From assembly GCA_002862785.1 (NCBI GenBank), contig PKDZ01000041.1, positions 1 to 37,633 of the forward strand: DNA of 37,633 nucleotides. Direction: 5' to 3'. The notes under the pieces are model-generated. The model searched no databases. It was not told the origin of the DNA and worked only from the letters and a program-made list of their open reading frames with translations. Below, piece by piece: positions 1 to 7,581 of the stretch (positions are counted from its first letter, which is position 1; each line of letters starts with the position of its first letter). Position numbers and translations under genes: made by a program. The DNA is from Flavobacteriales bacterium. Its GTDB lineage: Bacteria > Bacteroidota > Bacteroidia > Flavobacteriales_D > Sanyastnellaceae.

Positions 1-2
1 TG

Positions 3-74
3 GCCGGCGCCTACGTGCTCACCCTTGAAGTCGAGGGCCGCGGCGTGTGGTCCCAGCGCCTGATGGTCCGCTGA
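3..74 (+). CDS. C-terminus of a secreted protein with a T9SS type-A sorting tail (partial)
   Basis: Only the last 23 codons lie in the window, ending in TGA at 72-74; the gene starts to the left. The residues AGAYVLTLEVEGRG followed by a tail ending SQRLMVR fit the type-A C-terminal sorting signal of Bacteroidota (a G-x-Y hydrophobic strand, then a short basic end such as K/RLVVK/R). This signal directs proteins from the periplasm across the outer membrane through the type IX machinery. The catalytic or adhesive part cannot be seen. A strong palindrome follows directly and probably ends its transcript. The tail assignment rests on pattern only. Confidence 0.6.
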   Translation, partial: AGAYVLTLEVEGRGVWSQRLMVR

Positions 75-85
75 TTCAGGCGATC

Positions 86-130
86 GGACATGAAAAAGGC
101 GGCCCGATTGAGGCCGCCTTTTTCATGTCC
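86..130. terminator. Bidirectional intrinsic terminator
   Basis: A perfect 19-bp inverted repeat (GGACATGAAAAAGGCGGCC at 86-104 and its complement at 112-130) surrounds a 7-nt loop. The stem has a GC-rich core next to an A5/T5 block, so it gives a hairpin followed by a U-run on either strand. It lies between two converging genes (stops at 74 and 144) and can serve both. Confidence 0.85.
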
Positions 131-143
131 GGGTCATCCGTTC

Positions 144-890
144 TCAATCCCGGCGACCCAGGAGGCGCAGCAGAAAGAGAAACAGGTTGATGAAGTCGAG
201 GTAGAGGCTCGTCGCTCCGAGCAGGGCGAGCTTTCGTCCGGTGTCGCTGCCGTATTCGACTCCGGCGGCGATGCGCTTCAGCTTCTGGGTATCGTAGGCG
301 ATGAGGCCCGTGAAGATGAGCACGCCCGCCACGGAGATGGCGTAGTCGAGGGCGGAGGAGGCGAGGAACCAGTTCACCACCATCGCGATGAGGATGCCGA
401 TGAGCGCCATGAAAAGCAGGCTGCCGAGCCGGCTCAAATCCGTGGAGGTCGTATAGCCCACGATGGCCATGACCAGGAAGGTGCCCGCCGTGATGCCGAA
501 CACCTGCATGATGCTCGACCCGGTGTAGACCAGGAAGATGCTGCTGAGTGAAGCGCCCATCACGGCGCTGAAGGCCACGAACAGCAGGGTCAATGTGGAG
601 GCGCTCATGCGCTGCAGACCGAAGTTCATGGCGAGGATGAAGGCCAGAGGGCCGAGCATGACCATCCAGCCGAAGAGGTTCATGCCGCCCGTCTCGCTGA
701 AGAGGAGCATGATGGCCCCGCTGGTCGCGAAGTACCAAGCCACGGCTCCGGTGATGGACAGACCGGTGGCCATCCAGCCAAATACGGCATTCATGAAGCC
801 GCGCTCGTCGGTGACGATGGGGGCGCTGCCGGCGAAGTCCGTGGGCTGCGTTCCGCCGTTGAACAGGCGGGGAGGATCTTGAGGTGTCAT
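144..890 (-). CDS. Bax inhibitor-1 / YccA family membrane protein
   Basis: A 248-residue integral membrane protein with about seven hydrophobic segments, the family's usual topology and length. The N-terminal 30 residues are polar and cytoplasmic. The last third holds the two conserved acidic positions of the family, in the contexts GLIAYDTQ and SLYLDFINLF. In the structurally studied bacterial homologue YetJ such an Asp pair works as a pH-sensitive latch on a calcium leak. Function in this organism is inferred from the family. I chose the ATG at 890 (MTPQDPP) rather than more upstream starts because those run into the folE stop and because a promoter-like CATTTTGC lies 4 nt before this ATG. 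It converges on the partial gene to its left and shares its terminator. Confidence 0.85.
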   Translation of the reverse strand: MTPQDPPRLFNGGTQPTDFAGSAPIVTDERGFMNAVFGWMATGLSITGAVAWYFATSGAIMLLFSETGGMNLFGWMVMLGPLAFILAMNFGLQRMSASTLTLLFVAFSAVMGASLSSIFLVYTGSSIMQVFGITAGTFLVMAIVGYTTSTDLSRLGSLLFMALIGILIAMVVNWFLASSALDYAISVAGVLIFTGLIAYDTQKLKRIAAGVEYGSDTGRKLALLGATSLYLDFINLFLFLLRLLGRRD

Positions 891-894
891 GGGT

Positions 895-902
895 GCAAAA
901 TG
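895..902 (-). promoter_or_regulatory. -10-like box before the Bax inhibitor-1 gene
   Basis: CATTTTGC on the minus strand ends 4 nt before the ATG at 890. It is one mismatch from the TAnnTTSS pattern seen before many genes here. No -33 element was identified. Confidence 0.4.
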
Positions 903-918
903 GGCAATCCCTGTCAGA

Positions 919-1521
919 TTAGACGCCCTGCGTGTCGATGAGGCGGATGAATTCCTTCCGCGTTTTGGGATCATTGAGAAATGCCCCAGTGAAAGCGCTG
1001 GTCGTGGTCAGGCTGTGCTGCTTCTCCACGCCCCGCATCTGCATGCACAGGTGCCTCGCCTCAATCACGACGGCAACACCCTTCGGATCCAATGTCTCTT
1101 GGATGCAATCCCGGATCTGGCGGGTGAGGCGCTCCTGCACCTGAAGCCGGCGGGCGAACACGTCCACCACCCGGGGAATCTTGCTCAGTCCCGTGATGCG
1201 GCCCTGCGGCAGATAGGCCACATGGGCCTTGCCGAGGAACGGCAACATGTGGTGTTCGCAGAGGGAGAAGACCTCGATGTCGCGGATGAGCACCATCTCC
1301 TCACACTCCTCCTCAAAGAGAGCGCTCCGCAGGATGGCGGCCGGGTCGACGCTTTGGCCTTGGGTGAGAAACGCGAGGGCCTTCGCGGCGCGCTCGGGGG
1401 TTTTCATCAGACCTTCTCGGTCCGCATCCTCCCCGATGGCCTCGATGAGGGCGCGGTAATGGTCGGCCATCCCCCCGATGGCGGCCTCGTCGTAGTGGTC
1501 TTCCCGTCTGTAGAGCGACAT
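919..1521 (-). CDS. folE: GTP cyclohydrolase I
   Basis: Converts GTP to 7,8-dihydroneopterin triphosphate, the first step of folate, tetrahydrobiopterin and queuosine-type pterin synthesis. The 200-residue protein has the expected zinc ligands: Cys88 and His91 in [11 protein letters not shown], and Cys159 in HLCMQMRG. The GTP-binding and catalytic region around GLSKIPR follows the first ligand block. Length and order fit the homodecameric FolE-I type. The ATG at 1521 (MSLYRRED) is preferred over a start 11 codons further up because TACCTTGC, a promoter-like box, lies 5 nt before it. The next gene upstream on the same strand is a 6-pyruvoyltetrahydropterin synthase homologue, which uses this enzyme's product. 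Confidence 0.95.
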   Translation of the reverse strand: MSLYRREDHYDEAAIGGMADHYRALIEAIGEDADREGLMKTPERAAKALAFLTQGQSVDPAAILRSALFEEECEEMVLIRDIEVFSLCEHHMLPFLGKAHVAYLPQGRITGLSKIPRVVDVFARRLQVQERLTRQIRDCIQETLDPKGVAVVIEARHLCMQMRGVEKQHSLTTTSAFTGAFLNDPKTRKEFIRLIDTQGV

Positions 1522-1526
1522 GGCCC

Positions 1527-1534
1527 GCAAGGTA
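1527..1534 (-). promoter_or_regulatory. -10-like box before folE
   Basis: TACCTTGC on the minus strand, 5 nt from the folE ATG at 1521. It fits TAnnTTSS, a GC-rich variant of the Bacteroidota TAnnTTTG element. If used, the mRNA would begin at or within a base or two of the start codon. Confidence 0.5.
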
Positions 1535-1561
1535 GCACCGGGGCGCCGGGCCACTGCGGAT

Positions 1562-1984
1562 TCACTCCCCGCCGTAGTAGTCGGCGTAGTTGTTCTCCGT
1601 CTCGTACAGGCGGATGTGGTGCAGCGTGCACCCGGTCTCGCCGATGGGCCCCTCGAGCTGCTCCCAAATGCCGATGAGCAGGTTCTCGGTGGACGACCGG
1701 ACCCCCTTCATCCAAGGGACATCGAGGTTGATGTTCCGATGGTCAAGGGGCTCCTCGACATGCTCCTTGATGATGGCCTTCAAATCCTTGAGGTCAATGC
1801 AATACCCCGTCTCCTCCGAGGGCACCCCCTTGAGGGTCACATGCAATTCGTAGTTGTGGCCATGCCAGTTGGGGTTGGCGCACTTGCCAAAGACCTCGAG
1901 ATTTTTCTCCTCGGACCAGTTGTCGTTCCACAGCTTGTGGGCGGCATTGAAACGGGCGCGGCGGGTGACGTAAACGTATTTCAT
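1562..1984 (-). CDS. 6-pyruvoyltetrahydropterin synthase / QueD family protein
   Basis: A 140-residue tunnelling-fold enzyme acting on 7,8-dihydroneopterin triphosphate. Zinc ligands are His16 (FNAAH) and His41 and His43 (HGH); the catalytic Cys35 lies in [14 protein letters not shown] further conserved His occurs in PLDHRNIN. The spacing Cys-x5-HGH is that of animal-type PTPS, which makes 6-pyruvoyltetrahydropterin for biopterin. QueD (6-carboxytetrahydropterin synthase) normally shows Cys-x3-HGH. Automatic annotation would probably call it QueD; the motif spacing argues for a biopterin-type reaction or dual activity. It lies 40 nt upstream of folE on the same strand and shares a 29-bp divergent intergenic region with hldD. 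Confidence 0.85.
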   Translation of the reverse strand: MKYVYVTRRARFNAAHKLWNDNWSEEKNLEVFGKCANPNWHGHNYELHVTLKGVPSEETGYCIDLKDLKAIIKEHVEEPLDHRNINLDVPWMKGVRSSTENLLIGIWEQLEGPIGETGCTLHHIRLYETENNYADYYGGE

Positions 1985-1995
1985 GGGGCGGAGTG

Positions 1996-2003
1996 CGAAA
2001 GTA
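1996..2003 (-). promoter_or_regulatory. -10-like box before the PTPS gene
   Basis: TACTTTCG on the minus strand, 11 nt before the ATG at 1984. Its TA step (2002-2003) is also the TA of the divergent hldD box. Confidence 0.5.
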
Positions 2004-2009
2004 CCTTCG
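2002..2009 (+). promoter_or_regulatory. -10-like box before hldD
   Basis: TACCTTCG ends 4 nt before the ATG at 2014. A TTTC about 19 nt upstream (around 1978-1981, inside the PTPS start region) could be a weak -33 element. Confidence 0.55.
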
Positions 2010-2013
2010 TACC

Positions 2014-2991
2014 ATGATTACCATCACGGGGGCCGCCGGGTTCATCGGCAGTGCGCTGGCCGCGCGACTCAATGCGGAGGGATTCAACGACCTCGTGCTC
2101 GTTGACGACTTCGCGGCGCGGCCCGACAAGGCCCGCAACCACGAAGGCCGGACCTGCGTGGAACGGGTCGACCGGGCAGACTTTCCGGCCTGGCTCGAGG
2201 CCAATGAAAACCAGGTCCAGTTCGTGTTCCATCTCGGCGCCCGGACCGACACCACCGAGCAGGACCGCGCCCTGTTTGACCGACTCAACCTGAACTACAG
2301 TCAAGAGATCTGGAATCTCTGCGTCCGATTTGGCCTGCCGTTGGTCTACGCCTCGAGCGCCGCGACCTATGGCGGCGGCGAACACGGGTACAGCGACGAC
2401 CACGAAGTGGTCGACCGCCTCACACCCCTCAACCCCTATGGCGACAGCAAACAGGCCTTTGACCGATGGGCCCTCGCCGAGGCGGAGGCCGGACGCGCCC
2501 CTTACTTCTGGACAGGCCTCAAATTCTTCAACGTCTATGGGCCGGGCGAGTACCACAAGGGCCGGATGGCTTCCGTGGTGATGCACGCCTTCCGCCAGAT
2601 TGGAGAAACCGGGGCGATGAAGCTCTTCCGCAGCCACCGAGAAGATTACGCCGACGGCGAACAGCTCCGTGACTTTGTCTACGTGCGGGACGTTGTGGAC
2701 GTCTGCCATTGGTTGATGCACCACCGCCGGGACAGCGGCCTCTACAACCTCGGCTCCGGCCGGGCGCGCAGCTTCCTCGACCTGACCCGCGCCACCTTCC
2801 ATGCGCTCGACGTGCCCGAGAACATCGGCTTCATCGACACCCCGGAGGACATCCGGGATACCTACCAGTATTTCACCGAAGCCGACCTGTCCAAACTGCG
2901 CGGGATTGGATACGACCGGGAGATGACGGCCCTCGAAGACGGGGTCAAGGAATACGTGCGGGACTTCCTGATGAAGGACCGAACCCTCTGA
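2014..2991 (+). CDS. hldD: ADP-L-glycero-D-manno-heptose 6-epimerase
   Basis: Last step in making ADP-L-glycero-beta-D-manno-heptose for the LPS inner core. The 325-residue extended SDR protein begins with the nucleotide-binding motif GAAGFIGS, has the catalytic Tyr-Lys pair in PYGDSK, and carries the family signature NVYGPGEYHKGRMAS followed by RDFVYVRDVVDV. These blocks distinguish HldD from other NDP-sugar epimerases, including the dTDP-glucose dehydratase later in this window. I take the ATG at 2014, directly before the Rossmann strand, instead of the GTG at 1993, which would sit upstream of the TACCTTCG box. Its TGA (2989-2991) touches the reverse-strand stop of the MerR gene with no gap. 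Confidence 0.93.
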   Translation: MITITGAAGFIGSALAARLNAEGFNDLVLVDDFAARPDKARNHEGRTCVERVDRADFPAWLEANENQVQFVFHLGARTDTTEQDRALFDRLNLNYSQEIWNLCVRFGLPLVYASSAATYGGGEHGYSDDHEVVDRLTPLNPYGDSKQAFDRWALAEAEAGRAPYFWTGLKFFNVYGPGEYHKGRMASVVMHAFRQIGETGAMKLFRSHREDYADGEQLRDFVYVRDVVDVCHWLMHHRRDSGLYNLGSGRARSFLDLTRATFHALDVPENIGFIDTPEDIRDTYQYFTEADLSKLRGIGYDREMTALEDGVKEYVRDFLMKDRTL

Positions 2992-3321
2992 TCAGGCCTT
3001 GCGCTCGACGTCGTCGGCGATGTCGACGAGCTCGGCCCGGATGGCCTCCAGCCGTTGGCGCAGCGCTTCGAGCTGACGGTGCTCCTTGAGGGCCTGCTTG
3101 AGCTGACGCTTGGCCCCGTCAATGGTGTAGCCCTTGCGCTTGAGCAAATCGTGCAGAACGCCAATGATTTCAATGTCCTTGGCCGTGTAGGCGCGCTTGC
3201 CACTCCCCTGCTTCTTGGGGTCCAGGGCCGAGAACTCCTTTTCCCAATAGCGGAGCAGCGAAGCGTTCACGTCGAACTGCTCCGCGACTTCAGAAATGGT
3301 CCAATACCGTTTCGTGGCCAT
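2992..3321 (-). CDS. MerR-family transcriptional regulator
   Basis: A 109-residue protein with an N-terminal winged helix-turn-helix of the MerR type (about residues 5-72: WTISEVAEQF, LLRYWEKEF, YTAKDIEIIGVLHDLL) and a C-terminal coiled-coil helix rich in Glu, Arg, Leu and Gln for dimerisation. It has no cysteine cluster or large effector domain, so it is not a classical metal sensor. It resembles the short MerR proteins found widely in Bacteroidota, whose ligand is not known to me. It may be co-transcribed with the M23 peptidase gene upstream, 45 bp away on the same strand, or use its own CATCTTGC box 6 nt before the ATG. Confidence 0.85.
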   Translation of the reverse strand: MATKRYWTISEVAEQFDVNASLLRYWEKEFSALDPKKQGSGKRAYTAKDIEIIGVLHDLLKRKGYTIDGAKRQLKQALKEHRQLEALRQRLEAIRAELVDIADDVERKA

Positions 3322-3327
3322 GGCCTT

Positions 3328-3335
3328 GCAAGATG
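3328..3335 (-). promoter_or_regulatory. -10-like box before the MerR gene
   Basis: CATCTTGC on the minus strand, 6 nt from the ATG at 3321. It lies inside a small dyad TTGC-n7-GCAA (3327-3341) that could be a self-regulation site, though the dyad is short enough to occur by chance. Confidence 0.35.
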
Positions 3336-3366
3336 CGCAAGGTGGAACCGGGGGCCAAATCGGGCC

Positions 3367-4338
3367 TCAGTCGAAGCTTTGGTTGGCGTTCTCGGATGCC
3401 GCAAGGAGCAGCTCATACTGCTCCGGCGAGAGGTCGTTGAAGTAATAATGGGCAGGATTCACCCGCTTGCCCTCCTTGAACACTTCGTAGTGCAGGTGCG
3501 GCGCCACCGATGTTCCGGTGGAGCCCACGAGGCCGATGACCTCGCCCCGCTCCACGCGCTGACCCTTGCGCACCAGGATCTTGGACATGTGCGCGTACAG
3601 GGTCTCGTAGCCGTAGCCGTGCTGGATCTTGATGTGGTGGCCGTAGCCGTTGTACTTCTTCTTGACCTCGACCACCTTGCCGTTTCCGGTGGCGAAGATT
3701 TCGGTGCCGGTCGGGGCCGAGAAGTCCATGCCCCAGTGCATCTTCCGGACCTTGTAGATGGGGTGGATCCGGTATCCGTATCCGCTCGCCATCCGCTTCA
3801 GGTCGCTGTTCCGGACGGGTTGGATGGCGGGAATGCTCTCCAGCATCTCCTGCTTGCTCCCGGCTAAGTCGACCAACTGACCAAAGCTCTCGCCCTGGGC
3901 CACCATCCGACGCTCCAGCTCGGCCATCTGCTCCCGCAGGGCGATGACCTGCTCACTCTGCTCGAGGCCGCGGAAGTCGCGGTAACGGTCCGCTCCACCG
4001 ATGCCAGGGTTGCGCAAATGGTCCGGATAGGGCTCGGCTCCGAAGATGTTCCGGTAAATCACCTCGTCTCGCTCTGTCAACTCTTCGAGGGCGCCGGTCA
4101 TGTCGGACACCTGCCCTTCCATGGTGGTCAGTTGGGACTCGAGGAACTCGATCTGGCGCTTCTGGCTGCGGACCTTGGGGCTCTCGAAATACTGGTCGAA
4201 GGTGAGGATGGAACCCACGGCAACCGCGGCGAACAGAACGGCACGCGCAAGGAACCAACGGACGTAATCCGCGGTCGTGAACGGCACCGCTTCCATGCGG
4301 AGCTGGGCCTCGTTGAACCGGATGTGGTGTTTCCTCAT
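3367..4338 (-). CDS. M23-family peptidoglycan metallopeptidase, membrane anchored
   Basis: A 323-residue cell-envelope endopeptidase. A short cytoplasmic N-terminus precedes one transmembrane helix (about residues 28-48), then a coiled-coil stretch (about 55-150), then a C-terminal LytM/M23 domain. The zinc site is intact: His201 and Asp205 in HWGMDF, His283 in HLHYE, with the supporting His250 in YAHMSK. This single-pass plus coiled coil plus M23 layout fits family members that cut peptide cross-links during growth. Direct activity is likely given the intact ligands, though some LytM proteins only activate amidases. It is divergent from alaS, with a 128-bp shared intergenic region. Confidence 0.9.
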   Translation of the reverse strand: MRKHHIRFNEAQLRMEAVPFTTADYVRWFLARAVLFAAVAVGSILTFDQYFESPKVRSQKRQIEFLESQLTTMEGQVSDMTGALEELTERDEVIYRNIFGAEPYPDHLRNPGIGGADRYRDFRGLEQSEQVIALREQMAELERRMVAQGESFGQLVDLAGSKQEMLESIPAIQPVRNSDLKRMASGYGYRIHPIYKVRKMHWGMDFSAPTGTEIFATGNGKVVEVKKKYNGYGHHIKIQHGYGYETLYAHMSKILVRKGQRVERGEVIGLVGSTGTSVAPHLHYEVFKEGKRVNPAHYYFNDLSPEQYELLLAASENANQSFD

Positions 4339-4355
4339 GGGGAAAAAATCCGGCG

Positions 4356-4386
4356 CAAAAGTACGCGAAAGTCCCTACTTTCACAA
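4356..4386 (-). promoter_or_regulatory. Promoter of the M23 peptidase gene
   Basis: On the minus strand a TTG (4384-4386) is followed after 20 nt by TACTTTTG (4356-4363), a complete match to the Bacteroidota TAnnTTTG element with its upstream TTG. The box ends 17 nt before the ATG. The alaS transcript starts in the opposite direction somewhere in the same stretch; TACTTTCA at 4376-4383 is a weak candidate for it. Confidence 0.6.
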
Positions 4387-4466
4387 CCGGAAACCCGCGC
4401 CCGCCGCGGCTTTCACAGAGTTTACCACCAACACAGGCGTGTGAACAACGCCACCACAAGGACCCC

Positions 4467-7082
4467 ATGGACGCCGCCACGATCCGCCGCACGTTCCTCG
4501 ATTTCTTCCGCGAGAAGGCCCACGACATCGTGCCTTCGGCCCCCATGGTGCTGAAGGACGACCCCACACTGATGTTCACCAACGCGGGCATGAATCCGTT
4601 CAAGGATGTCTTCCTGGGCAACCGGCCGGCCAAGTCTCCCCGGGTGGCGGACACCCAGAAATGCCTGCGCGTCAGCGGCAAGCACAACGACCTCGAGGAG
4701 GTGGGCGTGGACACCTACCACCACACCATGTTCGAGATGCTGGGCAACTGGTCCTTCGGTGACTACTTCAAGCAGGAGGCCATCGACTGGGCGTGGGAGC
4801 TCCTCACGGACCGCTACGGCATCGACAAGGACCGCCTCTACATCACCGTCTTCGAGGGGGACGCCGGGGACGGTCTGCCCCTCGATCAGGAGGCCGTGGA
4901 CATCTGGTCCCAGCATGTGCCCGCCGAGCGCATCCTGAAGGCCGACAAAAAGGACAACTTCTGGGAAATGGGCGAAACCGGCCCCTGCGGCCCCTGCTCG
5001 GAAATCCACGTGGACATCCGAAACGAGGCGGAGCGGGCCGCCGTCCCCGGCGCCGCCCTCGTCAACCAAGACCACCCACAGGTCATCGAAATCTGGAACC
5101 TCGTCTTCATGCAGTTCATGCGCAAGGCCGATGGATCCCTCGAGCCCCTCCCCGCCCGGCACATCGACACCGGCATGGGCTTCGAGCGCCTCGCCGCTGT
5201 CCTGCAGGGCAAACAGAGCAATTACGACACGGACGTCTTCCAGCCGCTGATCGGCCATTTGAGCCAGGCTTCCGGCAAGGCCTACACCGGGGGAGACGAC
5301 AAAGTGAACGTGGCCCTCCGCGTCTGTGCGGACCACGTCCGTGCCGTCGCCTTCTCCATCGCAGACGGGCAACTCCCCTCCAACGCCGGAGCGGGCTATG
5401 TCATCCGCCGCATCCTGCGGCGTGCCATCCGGTATGGGTACAGCTTCCTCGGACTGGATCGTCCCTTCCTCTTCGAATTGGTGGACGTCATGGCCGACCA
5501 GATGGGCGACTTCTTCCCCGAGCTCCGCGCCCAAAAGACCCTCATCGCCAAGGTGATGAAGGAAGAGGAAGAGGGCTTCCTTCGCACCCTCGACAAGGGC
5601 ATCCAGCGTCTGGACGAGACGATTTCCGGCGCCGACCGGCTCGACGGGGACGCCGCCTTCGAACTGTATGACACCTATGGTTTTCCCATCGACCTGACCG
5701 CCCTGATCTGTGGCGAAAATGGGGTCGAGGTGGACCAGGCCGGTTTCGAGGCCGCGCTGGCCCGGCAAAAGGACCGCTCGCGGGCAGCCGGAAAGATGGA
5801 GGCCGGGGACTGGACCGTCCTCGAGGAGGACCGCATCGAGGAATTCGTGGGCTACGAGCGCCTGGAAGCCGAGGTCCGCATCACGCGGTGGCGCGAAGTC
5901 AAGGTCAAGGACAAGACCCGCTACCAATTGGTCTTCAACCTCACCCCCTTCTACCCGGAAGGCGGAGGACAGGTCGGGGACACCGGTGAGCTCATCGGGC
6001 CCGACGGAAGCCTGCTCATCCTGACGACCCGGAAGGAAAACGAACTCATCCTGCACATCGCGGACCGGCTTCCGGCCGATCCGTCCACCCGGTTCACGGC
6101 GCGGGTCCACGCCGACAAGCGACGGGACACCACGTTGAACCACACCGCCACTCACCTGCTGCACGAGGCCCTTCGGGACATCCTGGGCACCCACGTCGAG
6201 CAGAAGGGCTCCCTCGTCAAGGATGCCGCCCTGCGCTTCGATTTCAGCCACTTTCAAAAGGTGACGCCCGAGGAACTCCTCGAGGTGGAGCAGAGGGTCA
6301 ATGCGGCCGTGCGGGAGAACCGCGCCCTCGATGAGCGGCGCAACATTCCGCTCGAGGAGGCCAAGGCTGCCGGGGCCATGATGCTCTTCGGAGAGAAATA
6401 CGGGGACACGGTCCGCATGATCGGGTTCGGGTCGAGCGTCGAACTCTGCGGCGGCACCCACGTGGGCGCCACCGGCGAGATCGGCCTGTTCCGCATCACC
6501 TCCGAAAGTGCGGTCGCCGCGGGCATTCGCCGCATTGAGGCCGAAACCGGCCAACGCGCCGTCGACGGCACCGTGGCCCAACGCGACGTGCTGCGCCGCA
6601 CCACCGAGGTCCTCAAGGGCCCGTCCGACCTGTTGGCGGCCGTCGAAGACTTGCAAGCCAAGGTCGCCTCCCTCCAAAAGGAGGTGGAGGGGCACCGACG
6701 GGAGCAGGCCATGGCCATCAAGCGCCAGCTGCTCGCCGACATCGAGCGGCCGGGCGGCGACGGCACCCCGGGCATGCTCGTCACGGAGGTTCCGCTCGAC
6801 GCGGGCGCAATCAAGGACATCGCCTTCCAGCTCAAAGCAGAGGCCGCCCCGCTCTATGCGGTGTTCGGCAGTCGGGCGGGAGGCAAACCGACCATCACGT
6901 GCCTCATCACCGCGGATCTCGCGCAGGAAAAGGAGTGGAATGCCGGACAACTCGTCCGGGAGTGGGGGCGCCACATCCAAGGTGGCGGGGGCGGTCAGCC
7001 CTTCTTCGCCACGGCGGGCGGAAAGAACGCCGACGGCATCCCCGCTGCGCTCGATGCGGCCCGGGCCCTCTTCGAGGGATGA
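4467..7082 (+). CDS. alaS: Alanyl-tRNA synthetase
   Basis: Charges tRNA-Ala in the cytoplasm. The 871 residues have the full domain order: class II catalytic core (FLDFFREKAH near the start, then TNAGMNPFKDVF), the tRNA-recognition helices, the editing domain and the C-terminal DHHA1 region. Editing-site zinc ligands are all present: His559 and His563 in NHTATHLLH, Cys661 and His665 in CGGTHVG. Length is normal. The ATG at 4467 places the catalytic core at the usual distance. The long leader (over 80 nt after any promoter candidate) is unlike most genes here, which start almost at the promoter. Stop at 7082, with 16 bp to the convergent small membrane protein gene. Confidence 0.97.
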   Translation: MDAATIRRTFLDFFREKAHDIVPSAPMVLKDDPTLMFTNAGMNPFKDVFLGNRPAKSPRVADTQKCLRVSGKHNDLEEVGVDTYHHTMFEMLGNWSFGDYFKQEAIDWAWELLTDRYGIDKDRLYITVFEGDAGDGLPLDQEAVDIWSQHVPAERILKADKKDNFWEMGETGPCGPCSEIHVDIRNEAERAAVPGAALVNQDHPQVIEIWNLVFMQFMRKADGSLEPLPARHIDTGMGFERLAAVLQGKQSNYDTDVFQPLIGHLSQASGKAYTGGDDKVNVALRVCADHVRAVAFSIADGQLPSNAGAGYVIRRILRRAIRYGYSFLGLDRPFLFELVDVMADQMGDFFPELRAQKTLIAKVMKEEEEGFLRTLDKGIQRLDETISGADRLDGDAAFELYDTYGFPIDLTALICGENGVEVDQAGFEAALARQKDRSRAAGKMEAGDWTVLEEDRIEEFVGYERLEAEVRITRWREVKVKDKTRYQLVFNLTPFYPEGGGQVGDTGELIGPDGSLLILTTRKENELILHIADRLPADPSTRFTARVHADKRRDTTLNHTATHLLHEALRDILGTHVEQKGSLVKDAALRFDFSHFQKVTPEELLEVEQRVNAAVRENRALDERRNIPLEEAKAAGAMMLFGEKYGDTVRMIGFGSSVELCGGTHVGATGEIGLFRITSESAVAAGIRRIEAETGQRAVDGTVAQRDVLRRTTEVLKGPSDLLAAVEDLQAKVASLQKEVEGHRREQAMAIKRQLLADIERPGGDGTPGMLVTEVPLDAGAIKDIAFQLKAEAAPLYAVFGSRAGGKPTITCLITADLAQEKEWNAGQLVREWGRHIQGGGGGQPFFATAGGKNADGIPAALDAARALFEG

Positions 7083-7098
7083 TGGTTCAGAAAGAGAA

Positions 7099-7473
7099 TC
7101 AGGCGAAGGCCGTCTCGGTCTCCTTCGCGTAGACCGGGCCCTCGTACTCCTCGTTGTAGGCGAGGCCGAGGTTCAGCACGTAGAAGGCATTGAACAGGAT
7201 CACCAGGACGTGATCGAGCCAATGGTGCTTGCCGAAGCTCTGTGCGAGCTCCACCATCCACTTGGCGAGGAAATACAGATTGGCCACCGGCACCAACAAC
7301 CACAGGGCGTGGGTCTCGGGGCGACCGACGATCCGCATCAGGGCCACGATGTTCAAGCCAGGGACCAAGGCATGCCAGAAGGGCTGTCCAGCCTTGGCAT
7401 AGAGCCGGGCGGCGCCACAAGCGGCAATCGCTCCGAGGAAAACGATGAGAACGACGCGTTGATTGATATCCAT
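7099..7473 (-). CDS. Small membrane protein resembling the N-terminal domain of Bacteroidota signal peptidase I (DUF5684-like)
   Basis: A 124-residue protein with four hydrophobic segments. The segments KAGQPFWHALVPGLNIVAL, IVGRPETHALWLLVPVAN and AQSFGKHHWLDHVL match the membrane domain that precedes the catalytic part in many Bacteroidota LepB proteins. There is no serine/lysine peptidase domain; the frame closes at 7099 and alaS begins 16 bp further on the other strand, so no catalytic part was lost nearby. Function is unknown. The ATG at 7473 (MDINQR) matches the usual beginning of this domain and has TATGTTGC about 21 nt upstream; an ATG at 7500 would add nine residues. Confidence 0.7.
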   Translation of the reverse strand: MDINQRVVLIVFLGAIAACGAARLYAKAGQPFWHALVPGLNIVALMRIVGRPETHALWLLVPVANLYFLAKWMVELAQSFGKHHWLDHVLVILFNAFYVLNLGLAYNEEYEGPVYAKETETAFA

Positions 7474-7581
7474 GTCGAAGAGGAGTTGCTCTTGCAACAT
7501 AGACGGTGTACTGTGGACATGGTTGCCTTCAACCAACTCCCCATCAACAACTTGACCTTGATGGAGACGCCTCATTCAGCC

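Noticed and set aside
4339-4466. T-box or other riboswitch in the long alaS leader
   Set aside because: No T-box sequence, specifier loop or terminator hairpin is recognisable in the 128 bp.
4422-6980. Very long open frame on the minus strand opposite alaS (about 850 codons)
   Set aside because: It is the complementary frame of alaS, kept open by high GC in third positions; it has no recognisable domain and alaS is beyond doubt.
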